Assembly: GCA_019347945.1 (NCBI GenBank)
Contig: JAHWKK010000009.1
Location: 81,912-145,911 of the forward strand
Source of the DNA: Acidobacteriota bacterium
GTDB taxonomy: Bacteria > Acidobacteriota > Thermoanaerobaculia > Gp7-AA8 > JAHWKK01
Direction of reading: 5' to 3'
Length of the DNA stretch: 64,000 nt
Numbering within the stretch: position 1 is the first letter of the stretch; every line of letters starts with the position of its first letter. Under the pieces are notes generated by a model, which was not told the DNA's origin, searched no databases, and saw only the letters and a list, made by a program, of their open reading frames with translations. The translations under genes were made by a program, and so were the position numbers. Below, piece by piece: positions 38,036 to 47,080 of this stretch.

Positions 38036-40191
38036 AAACCAGACTCAGCCTTCTGTTGATCACACTGGCAGTAACAATCGCAGGATGTGCGACGTCCGAC
38101 TCGGCAACGACGTCGAGCCGCGCCGCCGGCATTCCTGATACCTGGACCGCAATCTCGACGCCGGAGCTCCGCTCATTCGACATCGCCGAACCGAAACGGA
38201 TCGAGCTCTCCAACGGGCTGGTGATCTTTCTTCAGGAAGACCACGAGGTGCCGCTGATCAAGGGCATCGTCACCATTCGCGGCGGTGAGCGCAACGTGCC
38301 GGGATCGAAGGCCGGCCTGACCGACGTCTACGGCCAGGCGTGGCGCACCGGCGGAACGACGTCGATGACCGGCGACGAAATCGACGAGATGCTCGAAGCC
38401 CGCGCCGCAATCGTCGAAACGTATGCCGACGTCGACTCGAGCGGAATGACGTGGGATTCGCTCACGGAAGACTTCGAAACCACTTTCGGTGTGGCGATGG
38501 ATCTCCTTCAGAACCCCGAGTTCCGCGAGGAGAAGATCGGACTCGCGAAGAATCAGGTTCGTACGGGCATTGCTCGTCGAAATGACAACCCGGCCGCGAT
38601 CGCGTCCCGCGAAGCGAGGAAACTCGTCTATGGGACCGGCTCGCCATACGCCCGGAACGTCGAGTACGACACGCTCGCGGCGGTCGATCGAGACGATCTG
38701 ATCGCCTTCCACGAGCGCACCGTCCACCCGAACAACATGATCATCGGCATCGTCGGCGACTTCGATCCGATCCAGATGGAATCGCGCCTCCGACGCGCCT
38801 TCGGCGACTGGGACCGCGGCCCTGAGATCGAGGCGCCGGTCATCGCGCTGGAAACAGCCGATCCTGGCGTGTACTTCATCCCGAAGAACGACGTCACGCA
38901 AAGCAACATCAGGATCGTGGCTCCCGGCGCGCTCCGCGACGACCCCAACTACTACGCCCTTCGCGTGATGAACGAGATTTTCGGCGGCGGCTTTTCTGCC
39001 CGGCTCTTCTCCCGCATCCGCTCGGATCGCGGGCTCGCATACTCGGTCGGTGGCGGAGTCGGTACTGCTTACGATCACCCCGGTCTGTTCCAGATCAGCA
39101 TGGGAACCAAGAGCGGCACGACCCTCGAAGCGATCAAGGCGCTTTATGGTGAGATCGAGTCGTTCCAGGCAGGCCCGATCGAGGAAGCTGAGCTCACCCG
39201 TGCTCGTGAATCGCTACTCAACTCGTTCATCTTCAGCATCGACTCGAAAGAGGAGGTTTTGCGGGAGAAGATGACGCTCGAGTTCTACGGCTATCCGCTC
39301 GATATGATCGACCGATTCCAGTCGGAAATCAGCAGCGTCACTCTCGACGACGTACAGCGCGTCGCACGGGATTACATCGACCGCGAGAACCTCGCGGTTG
39401 TGGTCGTCGGAAAGGCGGACGACTTCGACGCCGATCTCTCGACCCTCGGTCCCGTGACCGAGATCGACATCGCGATTCCGGAACCCGGCTCGACATCAAT
39501 GGTCGAGCTCGAGACGGATGCCGCCGGCCAGAGCACCCTCGACAAAGTCGTCCGGGGCCTCGGCGGCGCTGCCGCGGTCGACCGGGTCCGCTCGATCCGA
39601 CGAGTCGCCGACATCAACATCACGCTTCCGCAGGGCCAGGGCGCGATGAGCGCCAAACTCGACTCGGTCGAGAAGTACCCGGGCTCGTTCCGCCAGACGA
39701 TCGCTCTGCCGATGGGACAGATGACGACCATCGTCGGCGATGACGTCGCCGTGATGATGACACCCGGCGGCAACCAGGCTCTTCCGGCGGCGCAGCGGCA
39801 GGAAACACTCAAACAGCTCACCAAGTCGCCAATCAATATCGTCCAGCATCGCAACGATGCCGCCTACCGCTTCTCCTCGGGCGGCACCCAAACGATTGAT
39901 GGCAGGACCGTCGAGGTGCTCGACGTCGATGCAGCCGGCGTTCGAATTCGCTGGTTCGTCGATCCGCGAAGCGGCTACATTGTCCGCAGCGAAGGAGGAA
40001 GCCTCAGCATGATGGGCACTCCGGTGAACGAAAGAGTCGACTACTCCGATTTTCGCAACGTCGAGGGAATCGTTCAGCCTTACAGGATGACGGTTTACGA
40101 AGACGGCAATCAGGCGGCTTCGATCAATATCACCGAGATCGATGTTAACCCGACCGTCGCTCCCGACTTCTGGATGGTGCCGTCGAACTAG
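38032..40191 (+). CDS. M16 family non-catalytic partner lipoprotein with extra C-terminal domain
   Basis: A 719-residue putative lipoprotein (TLAVTIAGCAT, Cys ~19). Two M16 domains span ~45-480. At the place of HxxEH the sequence reads LTDVYGQAW, so the zinc site is lost, while R/Y residues typical of the partner subunit remain (RSDRGLAYSVGGG). A further ~220-residue domain (~495-719), ending SINITEIDVNPTVAPDFW, resembles the LolA/LolB-like half-barrel found in some M16 lipoproteins. It forms a pair with the upstream catalytic subunit. A rho-independent terminator follows 27 nt after the stop. Confidence 0.9.
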   Translation: MKTRLSLLLITLAVTIAGCATSDSATTSSRAAGIPDTWTAISTPELRSFDIAEPKRIELSNGLVIFLQEDHEVPLIKGIVTIRGGERNVPGSKAGLTDVYGQAWRTGGTTSMTGDEIDEMLEARAAIVETYADVDSSGMTWDSLTEDFETTFGVAMDLLQNPEFREEKIGLAKNQVRTGIARRNDNPAAIASREARKLVYGTGSPYARNVEYDTLAAVDRDDLIAFHERTVHPNNMIIGIVGDFDPIQMESRLRRAFGDWDRGPEIEAPVIALETADPGVYFIPKNDVTQSNIRIVAPGALRDDPNYYALRVMNEIFGGGFSARLFSRIRSDRGLAYSVGGGVGTAYDHPGLFQISMGTKSGTTLEAIKALYGEIESFQAGPIEEAELTRARESLLNSFIFSIDSKEEVLREKMTLEFYGYPLDMIDRFQSEISSVTLDDVQRVARDYIDRENLAVVVVGKADDFDADLSTLGPVTEIDIAIPEPGSTSMVELETDAAGQSTLDKVVRGLGGAAAVDRVRSIRRVADINITLPQGQGAMSAKLDSVEKYPGSFRQTIALPMGQMTTIVGDDVAVMMTPGGNQALPAAQRQETLKQLTKSPINIVQHRNDAAYRFSSGGTQTIDGRTVEVLDVDAAGVRIRWFVDPRSGYIVRSEGGSLSMMGTPVNERVDYSDFRNVEGIVQPYRMTVYEDGNQAASINITEIDVNPTVAPDFWMVPSN

Positions 40192-40218
40192 CGGATATCC
40201 ACGAACCGCGATGAAAAG

Positions 40219-40246
40219 GGGGCCGGGATTTCCGGCTCCTTTTTTT
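40219..40246 (+). terminator. Rho-independent terminator after the M16 pair
   Basis: An 8-bp stem (GGGGCCGG pairing with CCGGCTCC, one G-U pair) with a 5-nt loop, directly followed by seven T. Confidence 0.8.
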
Positions 40247-40385
40247 GTCATTCTGAGCCGGCGAAGCACGGCGAAGAATCTGGGGGCCGGCTCGTGAATC
40301 GACCTTGCCGCTCAGAGTCATGCTTCAATCACGACCACCAGCCAGATTCTTCGCCGCGCTTCGCCGGCTCAGAATGACGAGGGTG
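40245..40385. repeat. Dispersed palindromic repeat, full inverted pair
   Basis: Left arm GTCATTCTGAGCCGGCG...GAAGAATCTGGGGG and right arm CCAGATTCTTCGCCG...GGCTCAGAATGACG with a ~35-nt spacer. It abuts the T-run of the terminator. Confidence 0.85.
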
Positions 40386-40410
40386 TGGCGATGTCGAGAG
40401 CCTCAACCTC

Positions 40411-41064
40411 CTACCCGGCCAGCGATCGAATCCCGTTGATGATGAACTGAACACCGATCGCGCCGAGCAGCAACGCCATGACTTTGGCGAACACCGCCTG
40501 ACCCCGCTCTCCGATGAGCCGCGAGACCGGAACTGCAATCAGCATCACCAGCCAGGCCGCGATCCCCACGGCGAAAATCGCCCCGATCACCGCGAGGCGC
40601 TGTTCGAAGTCCCGGTAGAGATTCACGAACACCATGACGGAGCTGATCGCACCCGGCCCTGCGAGCATCGGGATGGCGATCGGCACAATCGCAACCGACA
40701 TCGGATCACCCGACCGCTCCGGCTCGGCAGTGTCCACGGCTTCGTCCCAACTCGGCTGGTTCGGCTCGTAGCGATTCTCGTCCTGAATCAGATTCCGAAG
40801 AGCACGCGTCAGAAAGAGAATGCCTCCCATGATCTGGAACGCCTCGATCGTAATTCCAAAAAAGCGGAAGAGATACTCACCGGCGAAGAGAAAGATCGTC
40901 AGCACGAGGATGCACGCGACGCTCGCGTAAAGCGCGACCCGCTTACGCGACCCACGAAGTGACCCCTCCGTCATCGCGAGATACGAGGGAACGATCGCGA
41001 GCGGGTTGACCAGCGTCAGCAGCGCGATGAAGGAGAGTGTCGCAATCCTGAAATATTCGGTCAT
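40411..41064 (-). CDS. MarC family integral membrane protein
   Basis: A 217-residue protein of the MarC (UPF0056) family with six predicted helices. The signature is IATLSFIALLTLVNPLAIVPSYLAMT at the start, then the re-entrant-like IPIAIPMLAGPGAIS. The transported substrate of this family is not established, and older links to antibiotic resistance were not confirmed. A ~20-residue acidic loop (SWDEAVDTAEPERSGD) separates helices three and four. It stands alone, convergent with the repeat region. Confidence 0.9.
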   Translation of the reverse strand: MTEYFRIATLSFIALLTLVNPLAIVPSYLAMTEGSLRGSRKRVALYASVACILVLTIFLFAGEYLFRFFGITIEAFQIMGGILFLTRALRNLIQDENRYEPNQPSWDEAVDTAEPERSGDPMSVAIVPIAIPMLAGPGAISSVMVFVNLYRDFEQRLAVIGAIFAVGIAAWLVMLIAVPVSRLIGERGQAVFAKVMALLLGAIGVQFIINGIRSLAG

Positions 41065-41161
41065 AAATGCCTGGGACGGAACGAGGTTGCTTCGCCGGCG
41101 GACGAACTCCTAACCCCGGCCTGCTCGTCGCTAATCCCGGTCTCAAATATGATGGAGCTCG

Positions 41162-41620
41162 ATGGCTTACCTCACGCTGTTGTCGCTCCACTCGTGGAAC
41201 CGCTGGATCGTGCTTTTCCTGGTCATAGCTCTGCTCGTAGCGGCCGTCAAAGGCTGGAATCGGGCCACGGACGCGAGGGCGCTCGAAAAACTCAGCCTTT
41301 TCACGATCGTTTCCATCGACGTTCAGCTTCTGCTGGGAATCATCCTCCTCTTTCTCTCACCGTACGTCGCGGGATTCGTCGCCGACCCCGGGCCCGCAAT
41401 GTCCAACTCGGTGGTTCGATTCTGGGGGGTCGAGCACACGACCGCTATGCTCGTCGCGGTCGTTCTCGCGCATGTCGGGCGGATCAGGATCAAGCGCGCC
41501 GAATCGGCGATCAAGGCGCACCGCCGGGGTGCCATCTTCTTCGGCCTCTCGCTGCTCCTGATGCTTCTCGCGATCCCCTGGCCTTTCATGGCGTACGGCC
41601 GGGACCTGTTCCGGGTGTGA
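41162..41620 (+). CDS. Four-helix membrane protein of unknown function
   Basis: A 152-residue protein with four predicted transmembrane helices (~12-30, 48-68, 95-113, 125-142). Histidines in LSLHSWNRW, WGVEHTTAM and VLAHVGR could bind heme, and the arrangement resembles small cytochrome b-like proteins found in several phyla. That is an impression, not a firm assignment. The ATG has GGAG 4 nt upstream, and TATGAT ends 8 nt before it, so leadered and leaderless starts are both possible. Convergent with the phosphatase, 7 bp apart. Confidence 0.75.
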   Translation: MAYLTLLSLHSWNRWIVLFLVIALLVAAVKGWNRATDARALEKLSLFTIVSIDVQLLLGIILLFLSPYVAGFVADPGPAMSNSVVRFWGVEHTTAMLVAVVLAHVGRIRIKRAESAIKAHRRGAIFFGLSLLLMLLAIPWPFMAYGRDLFRV

Positions 41621-41627
41621 TTCGGAT

Positions 41628-42062
41628 TCACTTTTCACCGAGTACTCTGGTCCGAAGCTCATCGATCGCACCGTCCAGCACTCCGGCCACTCTACGATAG
41701 CTCTCGATCCCGAAACCGAAAGGGTCCTCGACCTCCAGTACGAGGAGCCGATCTTCGGCGACGCCGAAATCCGAGCGGAGCCGTTCGGCAATCCCTTCGG
41801 TCAGCGCCACGACATGGTCGTAGCGATCGAGATCGAGACCGCTCACGTGCCTCGCCCGGTGTTGTGACAGATCGAGGGAGCGTTCCCGCGCGACCTCCAT
41901 CGCTTCGTGTGTCGAGGGGTTCCCCTCCCAGGCGGCGACGCCCGCGCTCTCCACTTCGACTTCATCACCCCAGACGTCCCGCGCCATCACCTCCGCCAGA
42001 GGGCTTCTGCAGATATTTCCGAGGCATACAAAAAGGACCAGAGGGCGGGATCGCTCTTCCAC
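41628..42062 (-). CDS. Low-molecular-weight protein tyrosine phosphatase
   Basis: A 144-residue LMW-PTP/arsenate-reductase fold enzyme. The phosphate loop CLGNICRS (Cys ~13, Arg ~19) is at the N-terminus, and the general-acid aspartate is in the late VEDPFG motif. The DPFG ending fits tyrosine phosphatases rather than ArsC. Typical roles are dephosphorylation of a tyrosine kinase in exopolysaccharide export or of other proteins; no kinase or polysaccharide genes adjoin it. Confidence 0.9.
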   Translation of the reverse strand: MEERSRPLVLFVCLGNICRSPLAEVMARDVWGDEVEVESAGVAAWEGNPSTHEAMEVARERSLDLSQHRARHVSGLDLDRYDHVVALTEGIAERLRSDFGVAEDRLLVLEVEDPFGFGIESYRRVAGVLDGAIDELRTRVLGEK

Positions 42063-42149
42063 GGCGCAAGCCTGTCACGAGGCGTGCAGCCCGGCAAGAG
42101 GATGACTCCGGAGCTCGTTGTTCGATCCGTGAACCGTGGGGCCCTCCTC

Positions 42150-42155
42150 TATACT
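42150..42155 (+). promoter_or_regulatory. Candidate -10 element TATACT
   Basis: Five of six matches to TATAAT, ending 7 nt before the ATG at 42163, which has no Shine-Dalgarno. This is consistent with leaderless transcription. Confidence 0.4.
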
Positions 42156-42162
42156 GGCTCTG

Positions 42163-42387
42163 ATGATCGGTTGCGACGAAAAGGAAGCACGCAATCTCCG
42201 GCTGGCGCTCGAGCTTTTCGAGGCCGGTGAAGAGCTGAAGCGTCAGGCGCTCAGGCGGGCCCATCCCGAGGTCACCGAGACCGAGATCGAATCGATGATC
42301 ATCGCCTGGTTGAGAGAGCGTCCTGGAGCACCGCACGGAGACTCTCCCGGCCGGCGCATCTCGCTGGATGAGCTCCTCAGTCGATGA
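42163..42387 (+). CDS. Small partner protein of a nucleotidyltransferase locus
   Basis: A 74-residue, mostly helical protein (DEKEARNLRLALELFEAG... then RRAHPEVTETEIESMIIAWLRERPGAPHGD). I recall this pattern in small proteins encoded directly before AbiEii-type nucleotidyltransferases in other bacteria, where an antitoxin or regulator role is suspected. Its stop overlaps the ATG of the nucleotidyltransferase fragment (ATGA). A GTG nine codons earlier is possible, but the ATG is favoured by the -10 spacing. The partner appears broken, so this gene may be an orphan. Confidence 0.65.
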   Translation: MIGCDEKEARNLRLALELFEAGEELKRQALRRAHPEVTETEIESMIIAWLRERPGAPHGDSPGRRISLDELLSR

Positions 42388-42701
42388 ACCGGCTTCAGCG
42401 AATTCTCGAAAGGGTGAAAACCGATCTCGATTCGCTCGGAGTCCCCTGGTGTCTGGCCGGAGGGCTCGCGGTTTCCGTCTGGGGCGAACCAAGGTTGACG
42501 CGCGACATCGACGTCATCGTCGCTGTGAGCTCAGACCAACAGACTGAAGAACTGATTCGGCAGCTTCAGGATGACAGCCGTTTGGATGTGACGAGGGCTA
42601 AACGGGGTTCGAGGTTCGGCGAAATGATCTCGCGCGATTCCCTCCGACGTCATTCTGAGCCCGGCGAAGCGCGGGCGAAGAATCTGGGCGGGGGATCGTG
42701 A
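42384..42701 (+). pseudogene. Truncated AbiEii-like nucleotidyltransferase
   Basis: The first ~72 codons encode the start of a nucleotidyltransferase: VKTDLDSLGVPWCLAGGLAVSVWGEPRLTRDIDVIVAV, with GG and the catalytic DxD (Asp-Ile-Asp). Family members are normally 150-200 residues or more. Here the frame runs at about 42600 into a GGTTCGA heptamer stretch and then the left arm of the dispersed repeat. The last ~20 residues (HSEPGEARAKNLGGGS at the end) are therefore translated repeat. No continuation of the domain is found beyond the repeat. It is most likely inactive, truncated by the repeat or by a deletion resolved at it. Confidence 0.75.
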
Positions 42702-42786
42702 GTGAGCGGTGCAGGCGATGGTCACGTTGAGCCACGACCGTCCCCCAGATCCTTCGCCGTCCTTCGGCGGCTCAGGATGACGTGGA
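42645..42786. repeat. Dispersed palindromic repeat that truncates the nucleotidyltransferase
   Basis: Left arm GACGTCATTCTGAGCCCGG...GAAGAATCTGGG and right arm CCCAGATCCTTCGCCG...GCTCAGGATGACGTGG around a ~45-nt spacer. Confidence 0.85.
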
Positions 42787-42794
42787 CCGCGTTG

Positions 42795-42825
42795 CACCAC
42801 CGGCCACCGGCTACTGGCAACCGCC
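42795..42825. repeat. Heptamer-periodic tract (CACCGGC family)
   Basis: Units CACCGGC, CACCGGC, TACTGGC and AACCGCC are reverse complements of the GGTTGCC/GGTGGCC tract at 10320. The tract lies just outside the right arm of the palindromic repeat. Confidence 0.65.
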
Positions 42826-42848
42826 TTACTCGGATCCGGTGCGAAGCC

Positions 42849-44996
42849 TCACATATTTGTGGAGCCTCGAAGGGCCCGCTCTCGCCAGCGCTGCGCGGTC
42901 TGCGCGTCTCCGAGCGTTTCGTACGTCGTCGCGGCCGCTTCCCGTGCTCTCGGAGTAGGATTCGCCTCGACCATCCGTTCGATGATCGCATCGACCCGTT
43001 CGGGCCGGTTCGCGAACACCATGACGACGGCGAGACTCGTATAAGGCCGCAGGTTCCGGGGATTCGCGGCAATCTCCCTTTCGAAAGCCCGCGCGGCGAG
43101 ATCCCATTCGGACTGTCGTGCATGCAGGTCACCCTGAACCGATTCGAGATCCACGACGCTCTGCCCTGTCTTTGCGGCGATCGCTCGGGCGCGGCCGAGC
43201 TCCGCTTCGGCCTCAGCGAGCCGGTTTTCGTCGAGGTAGCTGTCTGCGATGACGACCGCAGCAGCCAGTGGCCGATACTCTTTCGCCAGAGCCGCTTCTC
43301 TTCTCGCTTCCTCTCCGTTTCCTTTCCGCCTGGCAATCCTCGCCAGCAGAAGATGGGCGCCGCCCGGATTCCCGCCCAACGCCAACCGCGCGTGCTCCGC
43401 GGCGTCCTCGAGCTCCCCTTCCGCAAGCATCGCGGCGCCGGCAGAGAGTGCGAGCTCGTCGAGCAGCTCCGGAGAGGCCTCCATCGCCGACTTCCAGGCA
43501 TCGATCGACGCGCGCCCTTCTCCCGCCTCGTCGAGCAGATCAGCCAGAAGAATCCAACCCTCCGTGAAGGCGGGACTCGCGCCGACGAGGGACTGCAGCT
43601 TCCCGATCGCCGGCAGAACCTCCCCCGACGAAGCTATCGCCGAAGCCTCCCGGAGCAGATCGAGATCCCCGATCCGGTCCTTCGGATCAGGCAGACTTCC
43701 TTCCGGATTTCGCACCGATCCGACGTACCCGAGCGCCGAAAGCCGGGCCGCCTCCTCGGGATCGACTGCCGTCGGGGCGACGATCTCCCTGTCGATGGCA
43801 GCCAGATGCTCCCTCAGACGGGCCAGAGCTCTCCGCTCCGTGCTCGCGATGTTGCGCTGCTCCCGAGGATCGTCGACATAGTCGTAGAGCTCGACGGCCG
43901 GAGCCTCGATCATCTGAAACCGCTCGTCGGCGACCGAGTAAAGCTCGCTCCATCCGAGATGAAACCGCGGGTAGAGCGTCTCCGCGTAGATGGTCGCGTG
44001 ATGGGGTGCGGAAAGAAGTGACCGGCCATCTGGTGCATCGAATGGAACACTCGCGACCGCGGCGATCGTCGGCGCGATGTCGGTGAGATCGACCAGGCCG
44101 GCTTCTCTCGACCCCCCGTTGCGCCCGCCCGGGAGCTTCACCATCAAAGGAACGTGAAGCGCCTCTCGGTACAGGAATACTCCGTGCTCGAGCTCGCCGT
44201 GATCGCCCAGGCCTTCCCCATGATCCGACATGAAGATGATGAGGGACTCGTCGTAAAGACCGCCTTCACGGAGTGCGGTCAGCAAGTGACCCAGGGCCGA
44301 ATCCGCTGCTTCGATCTCGGCGTCATAGTGAGAGTCCGGGTGGCGCGAGGCGAAGGGTTCGGGTGCGCTCCACGGCGCGTGTGGCTCGTACAGATGAACG
44401 AAGGCAAAAAAAGGTTCACTTTCCTGCTCGATCCACTCCACCGCCCGTTGTACCGTTTCGGTCCCGCGCCGCTGCAGTTCACCCGCCGATACACCTTCCG
44501 CATGACCGACCTCGTCGTCATACTGATCGAAGCCCGTATCCAGTCCAGTCGCATCACGCAGTACCCACGAAGAGACGAAAGCTCCGGTTCGATAACCGGA
44601 ACGGCGGAGCGCCTCCGTGATCGACGGGGTCCCGGAGTCGAGATGAAAACCGATGTTGTTCCGAACGCCGTGCTCCGGGGGAATTGCTCCGGTCAGAGCG
44701 GAGACGTGTGCGGGAAGCGTCAGCGGGACATTCGTCGACGCATTGTCGAAAACGATCGAATCCGCAGCGAGGCTGTCGATGGCCGGTGTCGAAACGCGAT
44801 CGTAGCCGTAGGCGGGAAGGTGATCGGCGCGCAGCGTGTCGACCGAGATCAGAATGATCGAGGGGGATCGGCTCGGTTCAGGATTCTCGCTACGCGAGCA
44901 GGACGGCGATCCGAAGAAGATCAGCGCGGCACAGAGAAGGTGGGTGGTGCCGCGACGCTCCAAGCAGAACCTGCGCGTGAAGCCGATCCTCCTCAC
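42849..44996 (-). CDS. Sulfatase-like hydrolase with TPR domain, paralog 3
   Basis: An alkaline-phosphatase-superfamily protein (715 aa) anchored as a probable lipoprotein (FFGSPSCSRS). The metal site motif is ISVDTLRADHLP, and SDHGEGLGDHGE supplies further ligands. At the nucleophile position it reads PLTLPAHVSALTG: a threonine where true sulfatases have the Cys/Ser of CxPSR that becomes formylglycine, and no arginine follows. It is therefore more likely a phosphatase or transferase than a sulfatase. TPR units fill ~450-715. I set the start at a GTG overlapping the previous stop (GTGA), the same coupling as between paralogs 1 and 2; a GTG three codons earlier is open. Confidence 0.88.
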   Translation of the reverse strand: MRRIGFTRRFCLERRGTTHLLCAALIFFGSPSCSRSENPEPSRSPSIILISVDTLRADHLPAYGYDRVSTPAIDSLAADSIVFDNASTNVPLTLPAHVSALTGAIPPEHGVRNNIGFHLDSGTPSITEALRRSGYRTGAFVSSWVLRDATGLDTGFDQYDDEVGHAEGVSAGELQRRGTETVQRAVEWIEQESEPFFAFVHLYEPHAPWSAPEPFASRHPDSHYDAEIEAADSALGHLLTALREGGLYDESLIIFMSDHGEGLGDHGELEHGVFLYREALHVPLMVKLPGGRNGGSREAGLVDLTDIAPTIAAVASVPFDAPDGRSLLSAPHHATIYAETLYPRFHLGWSELYSVADERFQMIEAPAVELYDYVDDPREQRNIASTERRALARLREHLAAIDREIVAPTAVDPEEAARLSALGYVGSVRNPEGSLPDPKDRIGDLDLLREASAIASSGEVLPAIGKLQSLVGASPAFTEGWILLADLLDEAGEGRASIDAWKSAMEASPELLDELALSAGAAMLAEGELEDAAEHARLALGGNPGGAHLLLARIARRKGNGEEARREAALAKEYRPLAAAVVIADSYLDENRLAEAEAELGRARAIAAKTGQSVVDLESVQGDLHARQSEWDLAARAFEREIAANPRNLRPYTSLAVVMVFANRPERVDAIIERMVEANPTPRAREAAATTYETLGDAQTAQRWRERALRGSTNM

Positions 44997-47080
44997 CGCG
45001 ACCACTTCGACGCCAGATCTTCGCGCCCGAGCTTCCTGTAGGCATCCGCGATCATCGGTGACGAGCCCGGGTTGGCGCGCTCGAGAGACTCCGCGGTCCT
45101 CTCCGCCTGTTCGAAGCTTCGTTCGAGCACATGGATCGCGATCAGGCGCAGATAGGCTTCCCGATTGTGCGGGAAGAGCTCAATCTCCCTACGGAAGCTC
45201 TGCTTCGCCTCGTCGATTCGGCCGAGTCTCGCGAGAGCATCAGCCCTCAGCATTTCCAGGGTTTCGAGCGGTTTCCGGGCAGCGCCGGCGGCCTGATCCA
45301 GCGCAGCCAGCGCCTTTTCGGGCTGCCGTCGCGCAATCTCGATCTGGCTCCGCACGAGCATCGCCTCGGCGTAGAGAGGATCGCCCGTCCGAAGCTCCGA
45401 CAGCTCAACCTCGGCAGCGGCAGCATTTCCCGCGAGCAATCTCGCCCGCGCTCTTGCAATCCTGGCCGCTTCCGGATGCTGCGTTTCAGCAAGGTCTGCG
45501 TGCTCCACCGCCTCTTCGAACCGACCCAGGGCCGTCAGTACCCTTGCGATCGAGAGCGAAGTACCGGCGGCCAGGTTCGGGGCAGTTTCGATCGCGCGAC
45601 GATACGACGTGTTTGCGTCCTCGAGCCTGTTCATCCGCTCGTATGCACGCGCCAGCAGGATCCAGGCATCTGCAAAGTGGGGATTCCCATCGAGCAGCTT
45701 CTCCAGATTCTCCACCGCATGCCCGGCTTTGCCCTCCTGCAGAAGAGCGTGTGCCCCGGTGAAAGTCTCGAGCTCGCCGATTTTCTCCTTCGGATCAGGC
45801 AGCGAACCTTCCGGAGCCGAACCGCCGGAAAGGTAGCCCAGCGACGCGAGCTTCTCGGCCTCGCCCGGATCGATCGCCGCCATCGGGCGAATCGTACGGT
45901 CATAGGATCCGGTCAGTTCACGAAGCCTAGCCACCACGCGCCGTTCATCGTTCGCGATGTTCTCGCGTTCGCCGGGATCGGTGGTCATGTCGTAGAGCTC
46001 GACGGCGGGAGCATCGATGAAATGATGGTCGCCTTCGACGACCGAAACGAGCTCGCTCCATCCGAGGTGTATTCGCGGATACATCGTTTCGCTCGTGATC
46101 GTGCGATTCCCTTCCGCAGCGGCTCCCTCGACCAGGGGCATCAGACTTTTTCCGTCGGACTCGAAGGTGCGGCCGGCAAGTCCCGTGATCTCGCCGATTG
46201 TCGCCGGAATGTCGAGAAGCGCAACCGGAGCAGCGATCCGCCGTCCTCTGTTCGAATCCGGAAGCTTCACGATCAGCGGAACCCGGATCGCCTCCCGATA
46301 GAGAAAGATGCCGTGCTCACTCTCTCCATGATCACCAAGACCTTCGCCATGATCCGACAGGAAAATGATCAGGCTGTCGTCGTAGAGGTCCCTCGCCCGC
46401 ATCGCATCGAGAAATCTGCCGAAAAGTTCATCGGACGCGGCCACCTCTCCGTCATAAGGGCTCGAGGATCCGGCAAACTCCGGAGTCGGTTCATAAGGAG
46501 CATGCGGCTCGAAAATGTGGACGAAGAGGAAGCGCGGCCCCGCGGTGCGATCGAGCCAGGTGATTGCACGATCCACGGTCTCGGCGCCGGGACGAGAAAG
46601 CTCGCCCACGGCGTCAACGCCGCCACCAACAATCTCGTCGTCCCACGAGTCGAAGATGGTACTCAGTCCCGTCTCACTCCGAAGAACCCAGGAGGAAACA
46701 AAGCCGGCCGTTCGATAACCCTGCTCCGCCAGCGCGACCGGAATCGAGGGGATCGAGGGATCGAGCCTGAACCCGAGATTGTCCCGGACTCCCGTCTCGG
46801 CTGGAGTCCTTCCCGTCAGCATCGAGACGTGGGACGGAAGCGTCAGAGGAGCCTGCGCGAATGCCGATTCGAAGAGCACCGCCTCCGAAGCGAAGTCGTC
46901 GATGTGTGGGGTCGAGGCATTTTCGTAACCGTAAACACCGAGCCGATCGGCTCGAAGCGTATCGACCGAGAAGATGACGATCAGCTCCGGCCTGGAAGTA
47001 GCAGCTGTTTCCGGCGCCTCGGAGCTGCATCCGAAAAGAGCCGCGATGACGGCCGCGAATCCAATCGCGCGCTTCTTCAT
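44993..47080 (-). CDS. Sulfatase-like hydrolase with TPR domain, paralog 2
   Basis: 695 residues: lipoprotein signal (AAVIAALFGCSS, Cys ~18), hydrolase domain ~30-400 with FSVDTLRADRLGVYGY, the nucleophile region PLTLPSHVSMLTG (Thr, not Cys) and SDHGEGLGDHGESEHG, then TPR repeats ~440-690. Start and stop overlap the flanking paralogs by 4 nt, so the three are translated as one unit. The domain is predicted to be periplasmic. The TPR tail could dock the enzyme to a complex or to its paralogs. Confidence 0.9.
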   Translation of the reverse strand: MKKRAIGFAAVIAALFGCSSEAPETAATSRPELIVIFSVDTLRADRLGVYGYENASTPHIDDFASEAVLFESAFAQAPLTLPSHVSMLTGRTPAETGVRDNLGFRLDPSIPSIPVALAEQGYRTAGFVSSWVLRSETGLSTIFDSWDDEIVGGGVDAVGELSRPGAETVDRAITWLDRTAGPRFLFVHIFEPHAPYEPTPEFAGSSSPYDGEVAASDELFGRFLDAMRARDLYDDSLIIFLSDHGEGLGDHGESEHGIFLYREAIRVPLIVKLPDSNRGRRIAAPVALLDIPATIGEITGLAGRTFESDGKSLMPLVEGAAAEGNRTITSETMYPRIHLGWSELVSVVEGDHHFIDAPAVELYDMTTDPGERENIANDERRVVARLRELTGSYDRTIRPMAAIDPGEAEKLASLGYLSGGSAPEGSLPDPKEKIGELETFTGAHALLQEGKAGHAVENLEKLLDGNPHFADAWILLARAYERMNRLEDANTSYRRAIETAPNLAAGTSLSIARVLTALGRFEEAVEHADLAETQHPEAARIARARARLLAGNAAAAEVELSELRTGDPLYAEAMLVRSQIEIARRQPEKALAALDQAAGAARKPLETLEMLRADALARLGRIDEAKQSFRREIELFPHNREAYLRLIAIHVLERSFEQAERTAESLERANPGSSPMIADAYRKLGREDLASKWSR

